Of a stretch of 64,000 nt of DNA, positions 8,198-17,607 are shown one piece after another. The first letter of the stretch is position 1. The number at the start of each line of letters is the position of its first letter. The notes below the pieces were generated by a model. It was not told where the DNA came from and did not search any database. It worked only from the letters and a program-made list of their open reading frames with translations. The translations under genes and the position numbers were made by a program. This DNA comes from Bacillus sp. ISL-34 (GTDB lineage: Bacteria; Bacillota; Bacilli; Bacillales; DSM-1321): NCBI RefSeq assembly GCF_018613325.1, contig NZ_JAGGQJ010000005.1, positions 186,001 to 250,000 of the forward strand, given 5' to 3'.

Positions 8198-9004
8198 CTA
8201 TACTCCCTTTTGAATGAAGCAATCCACTGTTTCATTAAACAAATCGCTTTCTTCCATAAATGGACAATGACAACTATCTTCAAAGATTACTAGTTTGGAA
8301 TTCGGAATGTTTTTATGCAAATGTTCCCCTGCAGCTACAGGAATGACTTTTTCATGCCTTCCAAAACAGAGAAGAGTCGGAATATTGATTTCTGGCAAGA
8401 ATTCACGATAGTCCACAATCGATTGGTCAAATAGAATGCTACTGGCAATGGACTCCGGCATTTTGGTCACTTCCCCAAGCATCCAGCTTGCATCCTCTGC
8501 AGATAATTCATTGTTGAACATGGAAGCAATGAAGCTTTGCAAAAATGGGGAACGATTTGTTTGAATTTCAGTCATGAAGGCAATCAACGTGTCCATATTA
8601 AATGCACCAATATTAAAATCGGGCCACTTGAAATCAGAGGCCAATTCATCCACAATCACGGTTGAATGAATATTTTCCTCACCGAACTGCTTAAGATATT
8701 CCCAGACGACAAATGCCCCCATGGACCAGCCTACAAGTATGACATCCTTTAATCCCAGTTCACCTATGAACGCATGAAGATCTTTTGCATAAACGGAGAC
8801 CGTATTTCCGTAATGCACATGATTTGACTGTCCATGGCTTCTTAAATCAAGTAGGATCGTTCTATATTTTTCTGAAAAGTACGGAAGCTGCTTTCTAAAA
8901 AACCGGCTGCTCATCCACACACCATGGATGAAAATAATCGGTCTCCCCTTGCCCTTTTCTTCATAAAACAACCGAACGCCTTCTTCCACCTCAATAAATG
9001 CCAT
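8198..9004 (-). CDS. Alpha/beta hydrolase
   Basis: A 268-residue cytoplasmic alpha/beta-hydrolase-fold protein. The oxyanion-hole motif HGVWMSS is near residue 27, the nucleophile elbow GWSMGA near residue 93, and the catalytic His lies in DSCHCPF near residue 245. At the usual catalytic-acid loop the sequence reads GRHEKVIP, so a Glu stands where most relatives have Asp. ATG 9004 has GGAGG at six bases. The gene stands alone between terminators. Substrate is unknown; similar proteins are esterases, lactonases or haloperoxidase-like enzymes. Confidence 0.85.
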   Translation of the reverse strand: MAFIEVEEGVRLFYEEKGKGRPIIFIHGVWMSSRFFRKQLPYFSEKYRTILLDLRSHGQSNHVHYGNTVSVYAKDLHAFIGELGLKDVILVGWSMGAFVVWEYLKQFGEENIHSTVIVDELASDFKWPDFNIGAFNMDTLIAFMTEIQTNRSPFLQSFIASMFNNELSAEDASWMLGEVTKMPESIASSILFDQSIVDYREFLPEINIPTLLCFGRHEKVIPVAAGEHLHKNIPNSKLVIFEDSCHCPFMEESDLFNETVDCFIQKGV

Positions 9005-9094
9005 TCTATCCCTCCTTCACGATTTTTTCAAAACCCATTCCCCATTATTATTTATTGCATTTCTTCTTTTAACATTCCTTCCTATAAAAATATA

Positions 9095-9123
9095 TTGTCA
9101 AACCTCATTTTAGAGTTGATAAT
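9095..9123 (+). promoter_or_regulatory. Sigma-A promoter for the dicarboxylate/amino-acid symporter
   Basis: TTGTCA, 17-base spacer, GATAAT; each hexamer is one base off consensus, about 50 bases before the ATG at 9171. Confidence 0.6.
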
Positions 9124-9170
9124 GAAGTATATTTTTATTGATATCTTCATCCTGAAAGGACGGAAATTTA

Positions 9171-10439
9171 ATGAAGAGCTTTATCAAAAACTATCGATCC
9201 TCTTTAATATTGCTCACTGCCATCATTATCGGTGGGATAGCGGGCGTGGTTTTCGGGGAGAAAACCTCGGTCATACAGCCGCTAGGGGACTTATTCTTAA
9301 ATCTGATGTTCACGATTATCGTGCCATTAGTATTTTTCAGCATAGCTTCAGCGATTGCCAATATGAGCGGAATGAATCGTCTTGGCAAAATCATGGGCAG
9401 TATTGTAATCGTTTTCCTGACAACTGCCGCTTTAGCTGCCGTCATTGGATTCATTGGGACAACCATCGTCAATCCGTTGGAAGGTACAGATACGACAGCC
9501 ATTAAAGAACTGATGGAAAACAGTTCCTCTGAAGAGACCATCGAAGAAGTTTCCTTCTTCAGTCAACTGGTCAACACAGTAACCGTGTCAGATTTTCCAG
9601 AACTGTTCTCCAGAAGCAATATGCTTCAGCTTATCGTTTTCTCAGTATTAATCGGACTTTCCACTGCACTGGTCGGTGAGAAAGCAAGACCGATTACTGA
9701 GTTTTTGACAGCGGGTACAGCTGTCATGATGAAGGTTGTCAAAATCGTCATGTACTATGCTCCGATTGGACTTGGTGCTTATTTTGCGGCGATTATCGGG
9801 CAGCTTGGGCCGCAGATTTTAGAAGGCTATGCTCGCACATTCATTCTTTATCTAGTCTTGGCCTTGATTTATTATTTCGGCTTCTTCACTTTGTATGCTT
9901 TTATCGCAGGCGGGAAAGATGGAGTTAAACTATTTTGGAAAAATGCCCTGACACCATCCATTACAGCCATCGCAACTTGTTCAAGTGCCGCATCCATTCC
10001 AGTCAATCTGGAATCAGTCAAGAAAATGGGCGTGCCTAAGGATATAGCCGAGACTGTCATCCCACTCGGAGCCAACACTCATAAAGATGGTTCGGTATTT
10101 GGCGGGGTATTGAAAATCGTTTTCCTATTCAGCTTATTTGGAAAGGATATGACAAGCATTTCAAGCATTTTAAGTATACTTGCTGTTGCCTTTTTGGTTG
10201 GAGCTGTTATGGGTGCCATTCCTGGAGGCGGCATGATTGGGGAAATGTTGATTCTTAGTGTATTCGGCTTCCCTGTTGAAGTCCTGCCGATCATTGCGGT
10301 TATATCCACGATCATCGATGCTCCCGCTACACTTCTTAACTCTACAGGAAACACGGTTTGTGCCATGCTTGTCACAAGGCTTGTTGAGGGGAAAAACTGG
10401 TTAAAACAAGCATTCGTTAAAGAAAATTCAGCCGTATGA
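9171..10439 (+). CDS. Dicarboxylate/amino acid:cation symporter (DAACS family)
   Basis: A 422-residue membrane carrier of the glutamate/dicarboxylate symporter family. Eight helices and two re-entrant hairpins fit the pattern: serine-rich tip CSSAASIP near 268, GANTHKDGS near 301 and PGGGMIGEML near 352, then DAPATLLNSTGNTVC near 383. The last motif differs from the NVTGD of classic glutamate carriers, so this belongs to a divergent clade and the substrate may not be glutamate. It is a single-gene unit with its own promoter and terminator. Confidence 0.9.
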   Translation: MKSFIKNYRSSLILLTAIIIGGIAGVVFGEKTSVIQPLGDLFLNLMFTIIVPLVFFSIASAIANMSGMNRLGKIMGSIVIVFLTTAALAAVIGFIGTTIVNPLEGTDTTAIKELMENSSSEETIEEVSFFSQLVNTVTVSDFPELFSRSNMLQLIVFSVLIGLSTALVGEKARPITEFLTAGTAVMMKVVKIVMYYAPIGLGAYFAAIIGQLGPQILEGYARTFILYLVLALIYYFGFFTLYAFIAGGKDGVKLFWKNALTPSITAIATCSSAASIPVNLESVKKMGVPKDIAETVIPLGANTHKDGSVFGGVLKIVFLFSLFGKDMTSISSILSILAVAFLVGAVMGAIPGGGMIGEMLILSVFGFPVEVLPIIAVISTIIDAPATLLNSTGNTVCAMLVTRLVEGKNWLKQAFVKENSAV

Positions 10440-10451
10440 TTCTTATAACTG

Positions 10452-10486
10452 AACTGGCTCCTGGTTAAAACGGGTGCCAGTTTTTT
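10452..10486 (+). terminator. Terminator after the DAACS symporter
   Basis: AACTGGC pairs with GCCAGTT across a 17-base loop and is followed by TTTTTT. Confidence 0.8.
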
Positions 10487-10581
10487 CATTTTCAAGACTT
10501 TCCTTCAAACAGTGCTTTAATTGACAAGGGATTCCTTACCCTTTCATAGAATTAAAGGTTGAAGGAGGGAATTGAACGTTA

Positions 10582-10737
10582 ATGAAATGCTTACCTGCTG
10601 CAATCACTATCACGGGGCTATTATATATGGCCTATCCAGTGAATCTGAATGTCCAATCATTCCACATGAAACATTTTCATTTAAAAAAGGCATTCACAGC
10701 TCTGCTTGAACTGTGGACGCCTTTATTTATCCTTTAA
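10582..10737 (+). CDS. Possible small protein of 51 residues, unknown function
   Basis: A short open frame starting ATG 10582 (MKCLPAAITITGLLYMAYPV at its start) with GGAGGG about 11 bases upstream and a TTGACA at 10521-10526. A hydrophobic stretch over residues 4-18 suggests a membrane or secreted peptide. Against it, the spacing from the ribosome site is long, no good -10 lies 17 bases after TTGACA, and its 3' third coincides with the terminator of the opposing methyltransferase gene. I do not recognise a family. Confidence 0.3.
   Translation: MKCLPAAITITGLLYMAYPVNLNVQSFHMKHFHLKKAFTALLELWTPLFIL
10684..10727 (-). terminator. Terminator after the rRNA methyltransferase
   Basis: AAAGGC..TCACAG pairs with CTGTGG..GCCTTT, directly after the methyltransferase stop, with TTTTTT on the minus strand. 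Confidence 0.75.
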
Positions 10738-11926
10738 TTTTCTTAATGAAGACTACTTTTAAATAATTCCCTTCCTTATATTCCCTGATTGTTTTAAAAT
10801 CAGCCGGTAATGAGAATTCTTCCATGATTTCATACTTTCCATTCATTTCCTTGAAAGCAACATCAATGAAGCTCTTGAATTTTTTCATGTCAAACGTACT
10901 GCAATTAGTTGAGGCGATAATGACCCCATTGTCTTCCGTAATGGAAATGGTATCCTTCAATAGATTCACATAGTCTTTCCCGGCACTGAAAGTAAACTTC
11001 TTCGATTTGGCAAAGCTGGGCGGATCGAGGATGACCATTTCAAATTTCAAAGCCTTCTTCACTGCATATTTAAAATACTTAAAAACATCCATCACCACGA
11101 TATTGTGAGCTTCATGATCTATTCCATTCACACTGAACTGCTCGATCGTCTTTGGTAAACTGCGATTCGCCAAGTCGACACTAGTTGTTTTAACAGCACC
11201 GCCTAAAGCGGCGAACACGGAGAATGCCCCAGTATAGGAGAACATATTCAACACGGTTTTCCCTTTTGCGTATTCATCCCGGATTTTCCTTCTGACATCG
11301 CGTTGATCAAGGAAGACACCGACCATTGCCCCATCATTCAGATAAACAGCGAAATGGACTCCATTTTCCTTTACAAGAAGCGGAAATGCCGGCTGTTCAC
11401 CCATGACAAAATCGTCTTCATCGACGTACTGCCCCTTTGTATCAAAGCGTTTCTTCTGATAAATCGATTTGACCTCGACCGTTTCCTGCAATGCCTTAAT
11501 GATGTAGTCTTTAAAGGAATATATCCCTTTGCTATACCAGCTAATGACATAGTGACCATCATAATGATCAATGATTAAACCGCCAATTCCATCTCCTTCG
11601 CCATTAAACAAGCGGAAAGCTGTAGTCTCCCCATCTTCAAAAAAAGACTTTCGGAATTCACATGCTGCCTGGATTTTGCCGTTAAAGAAGGCTTGATCGA
11701 TCTTTTCATTTTCTCTTCGCGTCAATACCCAGCCGTAGCCCTTGTTCTGTTTACCATAATATCCTTTTGCCAGAAAGCGGTGGTTTTCATCCACCAAACG
11801 CACCAAGGCCCCCTCTTCCTTAAGGTCATTAAGGTTGGCTATCGACTCTTTAACAATCAAGGGAAAACCCTTGCCGATTTTACTCACGAACTTAGCTTTC
11901 ACTTTTATATCTATTTCTTTTCCCAT
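10727..11926 (-). CDS. Class I SAM-dependent rRNA methyltransferase, RlmI/YwbD-like
   Basis: A 399-residue enzyme with an N-terminal PUA RNA-binding domain (about 1-75), a linker domain and a Rossmann methyltransferase domain from about 210. The SAM motif reads NMFSYTGAFS and the catalytic motif DPPSFAKS. Relatives such as RlmI methylate C5 of a cytosine in 23S rRNA; the target here is inferred. The ATG at 11926 has AGGA eight bases upstream; the ATG at 11935 lies against that site and is unlikely. It is a single-gene unit. Confidence 0.88.
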   Translation of the reverse strand: MGKEIDIKVKAKFVSKIGKGFPLIVKESIANLNDLKEEGALVRLVDENHRFLAKGYYGKQNKGYGWVLTRRENEKIDQAFFNGKIQAACEFRKSFFEDGETTAFRLFNGEGDGIGGLIIDHYDGHYVISWYSKGIYSFKDYIIKALQETVEVKSIYQKKRFDTKGQYVDEDDFVMGEQPAFPLLVKENGVHFAVYLNDGAMVGVFLDQRDVRRKIRDEYAKGKTVLNMFSYTGAFSVFAALGGAVKTTSVDLANRSLPKTIEQFSVNGIDHEAHNIVVMDVFKYFKYAVKKALKFEMVILDPPSFAKSKKFTFSAGKDYVNLLKDTISITEDNGVIIASTNCSTFDMKKFKSFIDVAFKEMNGKYEIMEEFSLPADFKTIREYKEGNYLKVVFIKKIKG

Positions 11927-11987
11927 ATATATCATCCTATCTATGCAAATGCTTTCCTCCCCATTTTACCCTAATCCCTTTATAAAT

Positions 11988-12024
11988 AAAAACCAGCCCG
12001 GTTCCTTAACCAGGCTGGTTTCTA
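11988..12024 (-). terminator. Terminator after the PTS IIC gene
   Basis: AAACCAGCC pairs perfectly with GGCTGGTTT; on the minus strand it is followed by TTTTTATTT. Confidence 0.85.
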
Positions 12025-12036
12025 AGAAAACTTTGA

Positions 12037-13059
12037 TTATGAAACTTCCAAATGAAGATCGCCTGGCTTAACTTTGCCCATCATCTTCAAAACCCGATGT
12101 AAGGCAAGTGTGATCACAGCTGGCAATACCATACCCACTGCCACATAAACCAAGAACGTGTACAACCCCTGACCAGTTATGATGGCAATCGGGGCAATCA
12201 TTGAACTTAACCCCATACCTCCAAGCTCATACGGCACTTGAAAATCGAATGCCAAGGTTGCGATAGGCGCACAGATGATTGCCGCCACAAAAGGCGGAAT
12301 TACATATAATGGTTTTTTGATCAAATTAGGAAATTGAACTTTTGGCGTAACGACCATCTGTGCCAGGAACCCGCCCACATCATTATCTTTATAAGACATG
12401 ACAGTGAACCCGACAAACTGAACGGTACATCCAATTAGAGCTGCAGCACTGGAAACGGGATCTAATTGCAGGGCGATCGCCAGTGCAGCGGAAGACGCCG
12501 GTGTCATCAATAAAATGCTCCATACCAAGGCTATGACCATGGAACCGATTAAGGGAGAACCCTCGACCGCAGCGGTGGTTTGACTGCTTATCCATGTTAG
12601 TAGCGGAGTGGTGACAAGAGCCAGGCCATATCCCGAAACTCCACCGACAAGAACGGCTCCCATTGGGATGGCCATGATGTCCAACTTCGTTTTGCCGATT
12701 AGGCGCTTACCTATATATGTTGCAATCACTGCTGCCAAGACAGCACTTAGTGGCTGACCCGTAACAATCGTGAAGGCACCCTCAGCAGTTCTGTGAATGG
12801 CAGCACCTCCAACAGCACTTGAAGCCATGGCGCTAAAGATAATTAATGAATTTCCTCCTAGCTGATATGCGATACCTGCTCCTAAAGCTGGCGCTAACAA
12901 GACCTTTGCTGCCCCCCCTATTGCCAGGAAGATCTCCCAGCCTAAGTAGCCCCCTATGGATTCAAACAATAACCCGATCCCTAATGTAACCAAAACAGCG
13001 TTGGCTATCCCTGTTGATGCCTTGTACATTCGATTGCTGATGTATTCTTTCCTGCTCAT
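12037..13059 (-). CDS. PTS_EIIC_2 family membrane protein (PfoR-like)
   Basis: A 340-residue, very hydrophobic protein with about nine or ten membrane helices. It resembles the PTS_EIIC_2/PfoR family: Gly/Ala-rich helices, GAGIAYQLGG near residue 60 and AAIHRTAEGAF near 86. The family is annotated as PTS sugar transporter IIC components, but no IIA or IIB gene lies nearby, so it may be a stand-alone permease or a regulator. ATG 13059 has AAGGAGTGGAG upstream. A cre-like site at 13245-13258 suggests carbon catabolite control. Confidence 0.8.
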   Translation of the reverse strand: MSRKEYISNRMYKASTGIANAVLVTLGIGLLFESIGGYLGWEIFLAIGGAAKVLLAPALGAGIAYQLGGNSLIIFSAMASSAVGGAAIHRTAEGAFTIVTGQPLSAVLAAVIATYIGKRLIGKTKLDIMAIPMGAVLVGGVSGYGLALVTTPLLTWISSQTTAAVEGSPLIGSMVIALVWSILLMTPASSAALAIALQLDPVSSAAALIGCTVQFVGFTVMSYKDNDVGGFLAQMVVTPKVQFPNLIKKPLYVIPPFVAAIICAPIATLAFDFQVPYELGGMGLSSMIAPIAIITGQGLYTFLVYVAVGMVLPAVITLALHRVLKMMGKVKPGDLHLEVS

Positions 13060-13244
13060 TTTATCTCCACTCCTTAAAAATTATCAGAATATTCAATTTC
13101 GAAAAATCGAAAAAAAAAAATAAATGTCTTTATAAAAAAAGCCTATTAAGTATATCGCACCGCTACCTAAATGTCTGCTAATGTCTGACCGTATAATAAC
13201 ATGAATTTTCTGATAATGTAAGTGATATTTTTATTCTAATAAAA

Positions 13245-13258
13245 TAAAAGCGCTTTCA
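13245..13258. promoter_or_regulatory. Candidate cre site (CcpA)
   Basis: TAAAAGCGCTTTCA matches the catabolite-response consensus TGWAANCGNTNWCA at 13 of 14 positions. It lies about 190 bases before the PTS IIC start. The surrounding 13060-13440 is AT-rich and otherwise shows no gene. Confidence 0.5.
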
Positions 13259-13447
13259 AAATAGTGGTTTAACACATTACTATTAAATAAAAAACTAATA
13301 TTTTATTATTTCAAAATAAGTTATCCCCTTTTAAGGATGTGCTACATGGAGATACTTCGCTACATATACGACAAAAAAAAGAACCCGATTCAAGGATTCT
13401 CTCACTAGCTGGATTTATGACTTTTCTAATAGATATCCATCTTATTT

Positions 13448-13686
13448 CTATTGAAAACCTTCCAATGTTGCAAAAGTGTCCCTCAAAAATTTGTAAAACA
13501 ATTTCTCCGTTGGCATCAGTTCCCTATCAGTAGGAACGATGACCCTACAGCCCTGGTAACAGACGGATCCTCCAGCGGCAATTTAACCGTAAAACGTGGC
13601 AAGCTATCAATCAAGGAAATCTCAGGTATCAAGGTTATACCCAAACCTGCTCCCACCAGGCCTTTTATGTTCCCGACATGGGCCGC
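13448..13686 (-). pseudogene. Remnant of a LysR-type regulator (C-terminal end, frameshifted)
   Basis: Read on the minus strand from 13686, one frame gives a LysR effector-domain stretch (GLVGAGLGITLIPEISL, then LPRFTVKLPLEDPSVTRAVG). It then hits a frameshift, and the next frame continues with VIVPTDRELMPTEKLFYKFL and ends FATLEGFQ before TAG at 13448-13450. A stop codon interrupts the frame just upstream of 13686, and no N-terminal helix-turn-helix is present. It is therefore the dead tail of a LysR gene, with the front deleted or decayed. The rest of 13687-13789 shows no recognisable coding. Confidence 0.75.
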
Positions 13687-13789
13687 CTACTTTTGTAAAA
13701 GAATGATTTTCACTTCCTTATTCCCTCTCATTCATATCAATTCAAGCTGAATATCCACAACCAGATAACCTCAATGGGATTAAAAAAAG

Positions 13790-13814
13790 GAGTGCCGGAA
13801 AAGTTCCGGCACTC
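13790..13814 (-). terminator. Terminator of the ribose operon
   Basis: Perfect 11-base inverted repeat GAGTGCCGGAA/TTCCGGCACTC just past rbsB, followed on the minus strand by a run of seven T. Confidence 0.92.
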
Positions 13815-13832
13815 TCATTGTTTGGATGACAA

Positions 13833-14753
13833 TCATTCTTTGGTGACCAATTTCAATGGAACGGATATTGTATCATCCACTTTGTCGCCTTTTAAGATTT
13901 TTTCAGCCGCATTAACCGCTTCTTCACCGATAAGTGCCGGTTGTTGGGCGATTGTAGCTTTTAGTTCGCCGTTTTCAACTGCTTTCAAAGCATCATCATT
14001 TCCGTCAAAACCAACCACGATGATGTCTTTTCCTGCTGCCTTGATTGCTTCAATGGCTCCTAGTGCCATTTCATCATTATGGGCGAATACCGCTTGGATG
14101 TCTTTATTGCCTTGCAGGATATTTTCCATGACGTTAAGCCCTTTTGTCCGGTCGAATTCCGCCGTTTGGCTTGTAAGGACATCTAACTGCTTGTCCGCAA
14201 TATTGTGGAAACCTTTTCCTCGTTCACGAGTTGCAGATGCCCCGGATACCCCTTCAAGTTCCACTACTTTCGCTTTTTCGCCAAGCTCTTTAACTAGATA
14301 TTCTGCAGCCATTTCCCCGCCAGCCACATTGTCGGAAGCGATGAACGTTTCAATGTCACCTTCGTCTGAAGAGCGGTCAATCGTGATGACGGGAATGCCC
14401 GCCTCATTAGCTGATTGAACGGCTGAAGATATTGCCGCAGAGTCAGTAGGATTCACCAGAAGGACATCAACCTTTTGAAGGATTAGATCTTCAATTCCGC
14501 TAATTTGTTTTGCCGTATCATCTTGGGCGTCAACAACTGTGACTTTCATGCCTTTTTCTTTTGCTTCTTTTTCAATACCATCTTTTAAGGAAACGAAGAA
14601 TGGATTGTTTAATGTAGAGATGCTGACTCCGACTTTCACGTCTTTCATGGAGCCTTTCTTTTCTTTTTTATCATCTGTTAGACCAGAATCCATTGAACAG
14701 GCAGCCAAGACCATTAAAGAAAGAACCATGATGATCGATACTATTTTTTTCAT
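13833..14753 (-). CDS. rbsB: Ribose ABC transporter substrate-binding lipoprotein RbsB
   Basis: A 306-residue lipoprotein: signal peptide with lipobox LAAC (Cys19), then a periplasmic-binding-protein type I fold (VGVSISTLNNPFF, later VGFDGNDDALKAV). It captures ribose outside the membrane and passes it to RbsC. ATG 14753 has AGAGGTG upstream. It is the last gene of the rbsRKDACB operon and is followed by a strong terminator. Length agrees with the Bacillus protein. Confidence 0.95.
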   Translation of the reverse strand: MKKIVSIIMVLSLMVLAACSMDSGLTDDKKEKKGSMKDVKVGVSISTLNNPFFVSLKDGIEKEAKEKGMKVTVVDAQDDTAKQISGIEDLILQKVDVLLVNPTDSAAISSAVQSANEAGIPVITIDRSSDEGDIETFIASDNVAGGEMAAEYLVKELGEKAKVVELEGVSGASATRERGKGFHNIADKQLDVLTSQTAEFDRTKGLNVMENILQGNKDIQAVFAHNDEMALGAIEAIKAAGKDIIVVGFDGNDDALKAVENGELKATIAQQPALIGEEAVNAAEKILKGDKVDDTISVPLKLVTKE

Positions 14754-14768
14754 TGATTACACCTCTTC

Positions 14769-15713
14769 TTATGATTTTTTACGGTCAAGTAAGACCGCGA
14801 TTAATATAACTGCACCTTTTACCACTTGCTGGTAAAAAGAGGATACACCAAGTAAATTCATGCCGTTATTCAAGGTACCGATGATCAGGACGCCCACCAG
14901 CGTACCGAACAACCGCCCTTTACCGCCTGAAAGGCTCGTTCCGCCCAGCACCACGGCTGCGATGGCATCCATTTCATAGGATTGGCCTGCCGTCGGCTGT
15001 GCCGAATTCAGACGGGATGTTAAAATGGCACCAGCAATGGCCGCCATCGTACCGGCCAGACCATAGATAGCCACCTTGACCCGGTCAACTTTAATCCCCG
15101 AAATTCGGGAAGCCCTTTCATTTCCGCCAATGGCATAAGTTTTACGGCCAAAGGAAGTTTTATGAAGCAGGAACCATAGGATTAAGAAAGCGATGACCAT
15201 AACAACTGCCGGTACTGGCACTCCCAGGAAGTAACCTCTCCCAAGCATCTGGAACATAACGGAATCGCCAATTCCAGTAATCGGCTTTCCATCCGTATAC
15301 ACCAGCGTTAACCCCCGAAAAATCGTCATGGTGGCCAGTGTCACGATGAAAGGGGCCATTTTTCCCTTTGAAACGAGAATCCCATTGATTACACCCATTA
15401 TTGCACCTAGCAGAATGCCTACTAATATTGCTAAAATCGGATCTAATCCCGAGACCATCATACCAGCCATAAGTGCGCTGGATAGAGCTAAAATGGAGCC
15501 GACGGACAAGTCGATGCCACCTGTCAATATGATAAAGGTCATCCCAAATGCAATAAGTGCATTGATGGAAGTTTGACGCAATAAATTCAAAATATTATTC
15601 GGTTCCATGAATGATGGATTTAAAACGGTTATTACGATAAATAAAAGTACTAGGGCGAGTAACGGTCCAAATTTCTGCCAAATCCCGATTTTCCCTGTAG
15701 CCTCAAGTTTCAT
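14769..15713 (-). CDS. rbsC: Ribose ABC transporter permease RbsC
   Basis: A 314-residue membrane protein with 8-10 helices and the BPD_transp_2 signature around GGIDLSVGSILALSS (residues 65-79) and DAIAAVVLGGTSLSGGKG. It forms the ribose channel with RbsA. Its ATG is separated from the rbsA stop by a single base and has AGGAGGG upstream, so translation is probably coupled. Confidence 0.95.
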   Translation of the reverse strand: MKLEATGKIGIWQKFGPLLALVLLFIVITVLNPSFMEPNNILNLLRQTSINALIAFGMTFIILTGGIDLSVGSILALSSALMAGMMVSGLDPILAILVGILLGAIMGVINGILVSKGKMAPFIVTLATMTIFRGLTLVYTDGKPITGIGDSVMFQMLGRGYFLGVPVPAVVMVIAFLILWFLLHKTSFGRKTYAIGGNERASRISGIKVDRVKVAIYGLAGTMAAIAGAILTSRLNSAQPTAGQSYEMDAIAAVVLGGTSLSGGKGRLFGTLVGVLIIGTLNNGMNLLGVSSFYQQVVKGAVILIAVLLDRKKS

Positions 15714-15714
15714 C

Positions 15715-17205
15715 CTAGTTCCCTCCTGTCGCCAATGCCATAATTTTTTCTTGCGTCGCTTCCTGCTTTAACAATTCCCCAGCAATCTCACCTTCGTGAA
15801 CCACAAGGATTCTATCACTCATTCCAATGATTTCCGGAAGCTCTGAAGAAACCATGATGATGGCGATGCCTCGCTCCGTCAATTCATTCATCAACTCGTA
15901 AATTTCACGTTTTGCGCCAACATCTATGCCTCTGGTCGGTTCATCCATAATTAAAACTTTAGGGGAAGTGCCGATCCATTTGGCTATTACCACCTTCTGT
16001 TGATTTCCTCCGGATAGATTGCCGATTACCGTTTCAGCAGAAGATGTCTTTACGTGAAGTCGCTTAATCATCATTTCGGCAAAGTTCATCTCATCTTCCG
16101 TTTTTACGATACCGTTAGGAGCAAAACTCTTGAGATTCGGCAAGCCGATATTTTCCCTTACAGAAAAGTCCAGGATCAGCCCCTCTTCTTTACGATTTTC
16201 CGTAATGAAAGCCAGGCCGTGTCGAACTGCATCCGTTGGTTTACGTATGGAAACCTTCTTGCCTTCAATGGTGATTTCACCGCTGTCTATTTGGTCGACA
16301 CCAAAAAGGGCGCGCATTATTTCTGTTCTGCCTGCTCCCATTAATCCGGCAACACCGACAATCTCACCTTGGCGAACCGCCAAATGGATATCTTCAAAAA
16401 GCCCCTTTTTAGTTAAACCTTTTACATCAAGGACTATGTCGCCAGGATTCGCTTCACGATGAGGAAAACGATCCTCCAGCTCCCGCCCGACCATTTTTTG
16501 AACGACTTCATCGAAATTTGTATCTGCAATTCTTTTCGTATCGACCGTTTTTCCGTCACGCATTACGGTGATCCTGTCACAAATGGCGAATATTTCTTCC
16601 ATTCGGTGAGAAATATAAACAAGCGATACACCCTTTTTGGTAAGTCCCTTCATCACTTCAAAGAGCTTCTCTATTTCTCTATCAGTTAAAGCCGCTGTGG
16701 GCTCGTCCATGATGATGACTTCGGCATCCGTCATAAGCGCCTTGGCAATTTCAATCATTTGCTGTTCCCCGACAGAACAAAATCCGGCTTCCTTATCAAA
16801 AGGAAGGGAAATATTAAGTGTTTTAAAAATCTCGTTTGCACGCGCTTTCATTTGTTTCGTCTTCAGGACACCGAAGGCATTCACCATTTCCCTGCCGATG
16901 AATAGATTCTCCAGCACGGTCATTTCTGGCCAAATATTCAATTCCTGACGGATAAAGGCCATTCCCGCCTCTTCCGCTTCCTTTGAATCCTTGAATGAGG
17001 TTTCTTTACCATTAATCTCAATCATTCCTTGATCTTGTTTATGCAGCCCGGTCAAAATGTTCATCAAGGTTGATTTCCCTGCTCCATTTTCCCCCATTAG
17101 TGCATGTACTTCCCCAGCCTCTAAAGAAAAATGAACACCTTCCAATACCTTGTTTTGACCAAATGCCTTATAAATATTGTGCATTTCGATTTGCATGCTC
17201 ATCAT
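15715..17205 (-). CDS. rbsA: Ribose ABC transporter ATPase RbsA
   Basis: A 496-residue protein with two tandem ABC domains: Walker [10 protein letters not shown] near residue 40 and a degenerate second P-loop region GLMGAGRTE near 290; signatures [13 protein letters not shown] and [14 protein letters not shown]. This arrangement is typical of the sugar ABC ATPases RbsA/MglA/XylG. The start is uncertain: ATGs at 17205, 17202 and 17196 are all possible and the ribosome site is weak, so translation may depend on rbsD, whose stop lies nine bases upstream. Confidence 0.95.
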   Translation of the reverse strand: MMSMQIEMHNIYKAFGQNKVLEGVHFSLEAGEVHALMGENGAGKSTLMNILTGLHKQDQGMIEINGKETSFKDSKEAEEAGMAFIRQELNIWPEMTVLENLFIGREMVNAFGVLKTKQMKARANEIFKTLNISLPFDKEAGFCSVGEQQMIEIAKALMTDAEVIIMDEPTAALTDREIEKLFEVMKGLTKKGVSLVYISHRMEEIFAICDRITVMRDGKTVDTKRIADTNFDEVVQKMVGRELEDRFPHREANPGDIVLDVKGLTKKGLFEDIHLAVRQGEIVGVAGLMGAGRTEIMRALFGVDQIDSGEITIEGKKVSIRKPTDAVRHGLAFITENRKEEGLILDFSVRENIGLPNLKSFAPNGIVKTEDEMNFAEMMIKRLHVKTSSAETVIGNLSGGNQQKVVIAKWIGTSPKVLIMDEPTRGIDVGAKREIYELMNELTERGIAIIMVSSELPEIIGMSDRILVVHEGEIAGELLKQEATQEKIMALATGGN

Positions 17206-17214
17206 CTCATTTCT

Positions 17215-17607
17215 TTAAAAGAATACTCCAGACTGCAATATGCAATTTGAATATGGCGTCGTCTCCCCGGTCCGGATTATTGCTTTCGCGTTACTTGTCA
17301 GCCTTTTAAAATCCTCATGGGAAACATATTCCATCGCTGCTCCGAATTGCTGCTCCATATATTGATGCTGTTCCGGGTTTTTAACCTTCACTTCTGTGGC
17401 AGCGATAACTTTTTCAACAACCATATCTTCGTGAACCGCCCGGACGACATCTTGAAATGATGGTGTTCCAGGCGTCAATGCTAAATCTATCTTGCAAACT
17501 CCCGGAGGCACCGGCAGCCCGGCATCACCTACGACAATATAATCGGTATGACCAAGGTCAACCAGGACCTTGGCTATTGAACTATTGATGATTCCTTGAC
17601 GTTTCAT
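17215..17607 (-). CDS. rbsD: D-ribose pyranase RbsD
   Basis: A 130-residue RbsD/FucU family protein that interconverts the beta-pyranose and beta-furanose forms of ribose, so that RbsK gets its substrate. The family pattern [15 protein letters not shown] near residues 20-34 and the C-terminal [12 protein letters not shown] are intact. The start overlaps the rbsK stop in an ATGA junction. Confidence 0.95.
   Translation of the reverse strand: MKRQGIINSSIAKVLVDLGHTDYIVVGDAGLPVPPGVCKIDLALTPGTPSFQDVVRAVHEDMVVEKVIAATEVKVKNPEQHQYMEQQFGAAMEYVSHEDFKRLTSNAKAIIRTGETTPYSNCILQSGVFF

Noticed and set aside
10521-10552. TTGACA with TAGAAT as a promoter for the 51-residue frame
   Set aside because: The spacer is 20 bases, too long for a normal sigma-A promoter; I mention the hexamer only as weak support.
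13451-13750. 99-codon plus-strand frame
   Set aside because: It is the antisense of the decayed LysR sequence, which explains the coding signal better.
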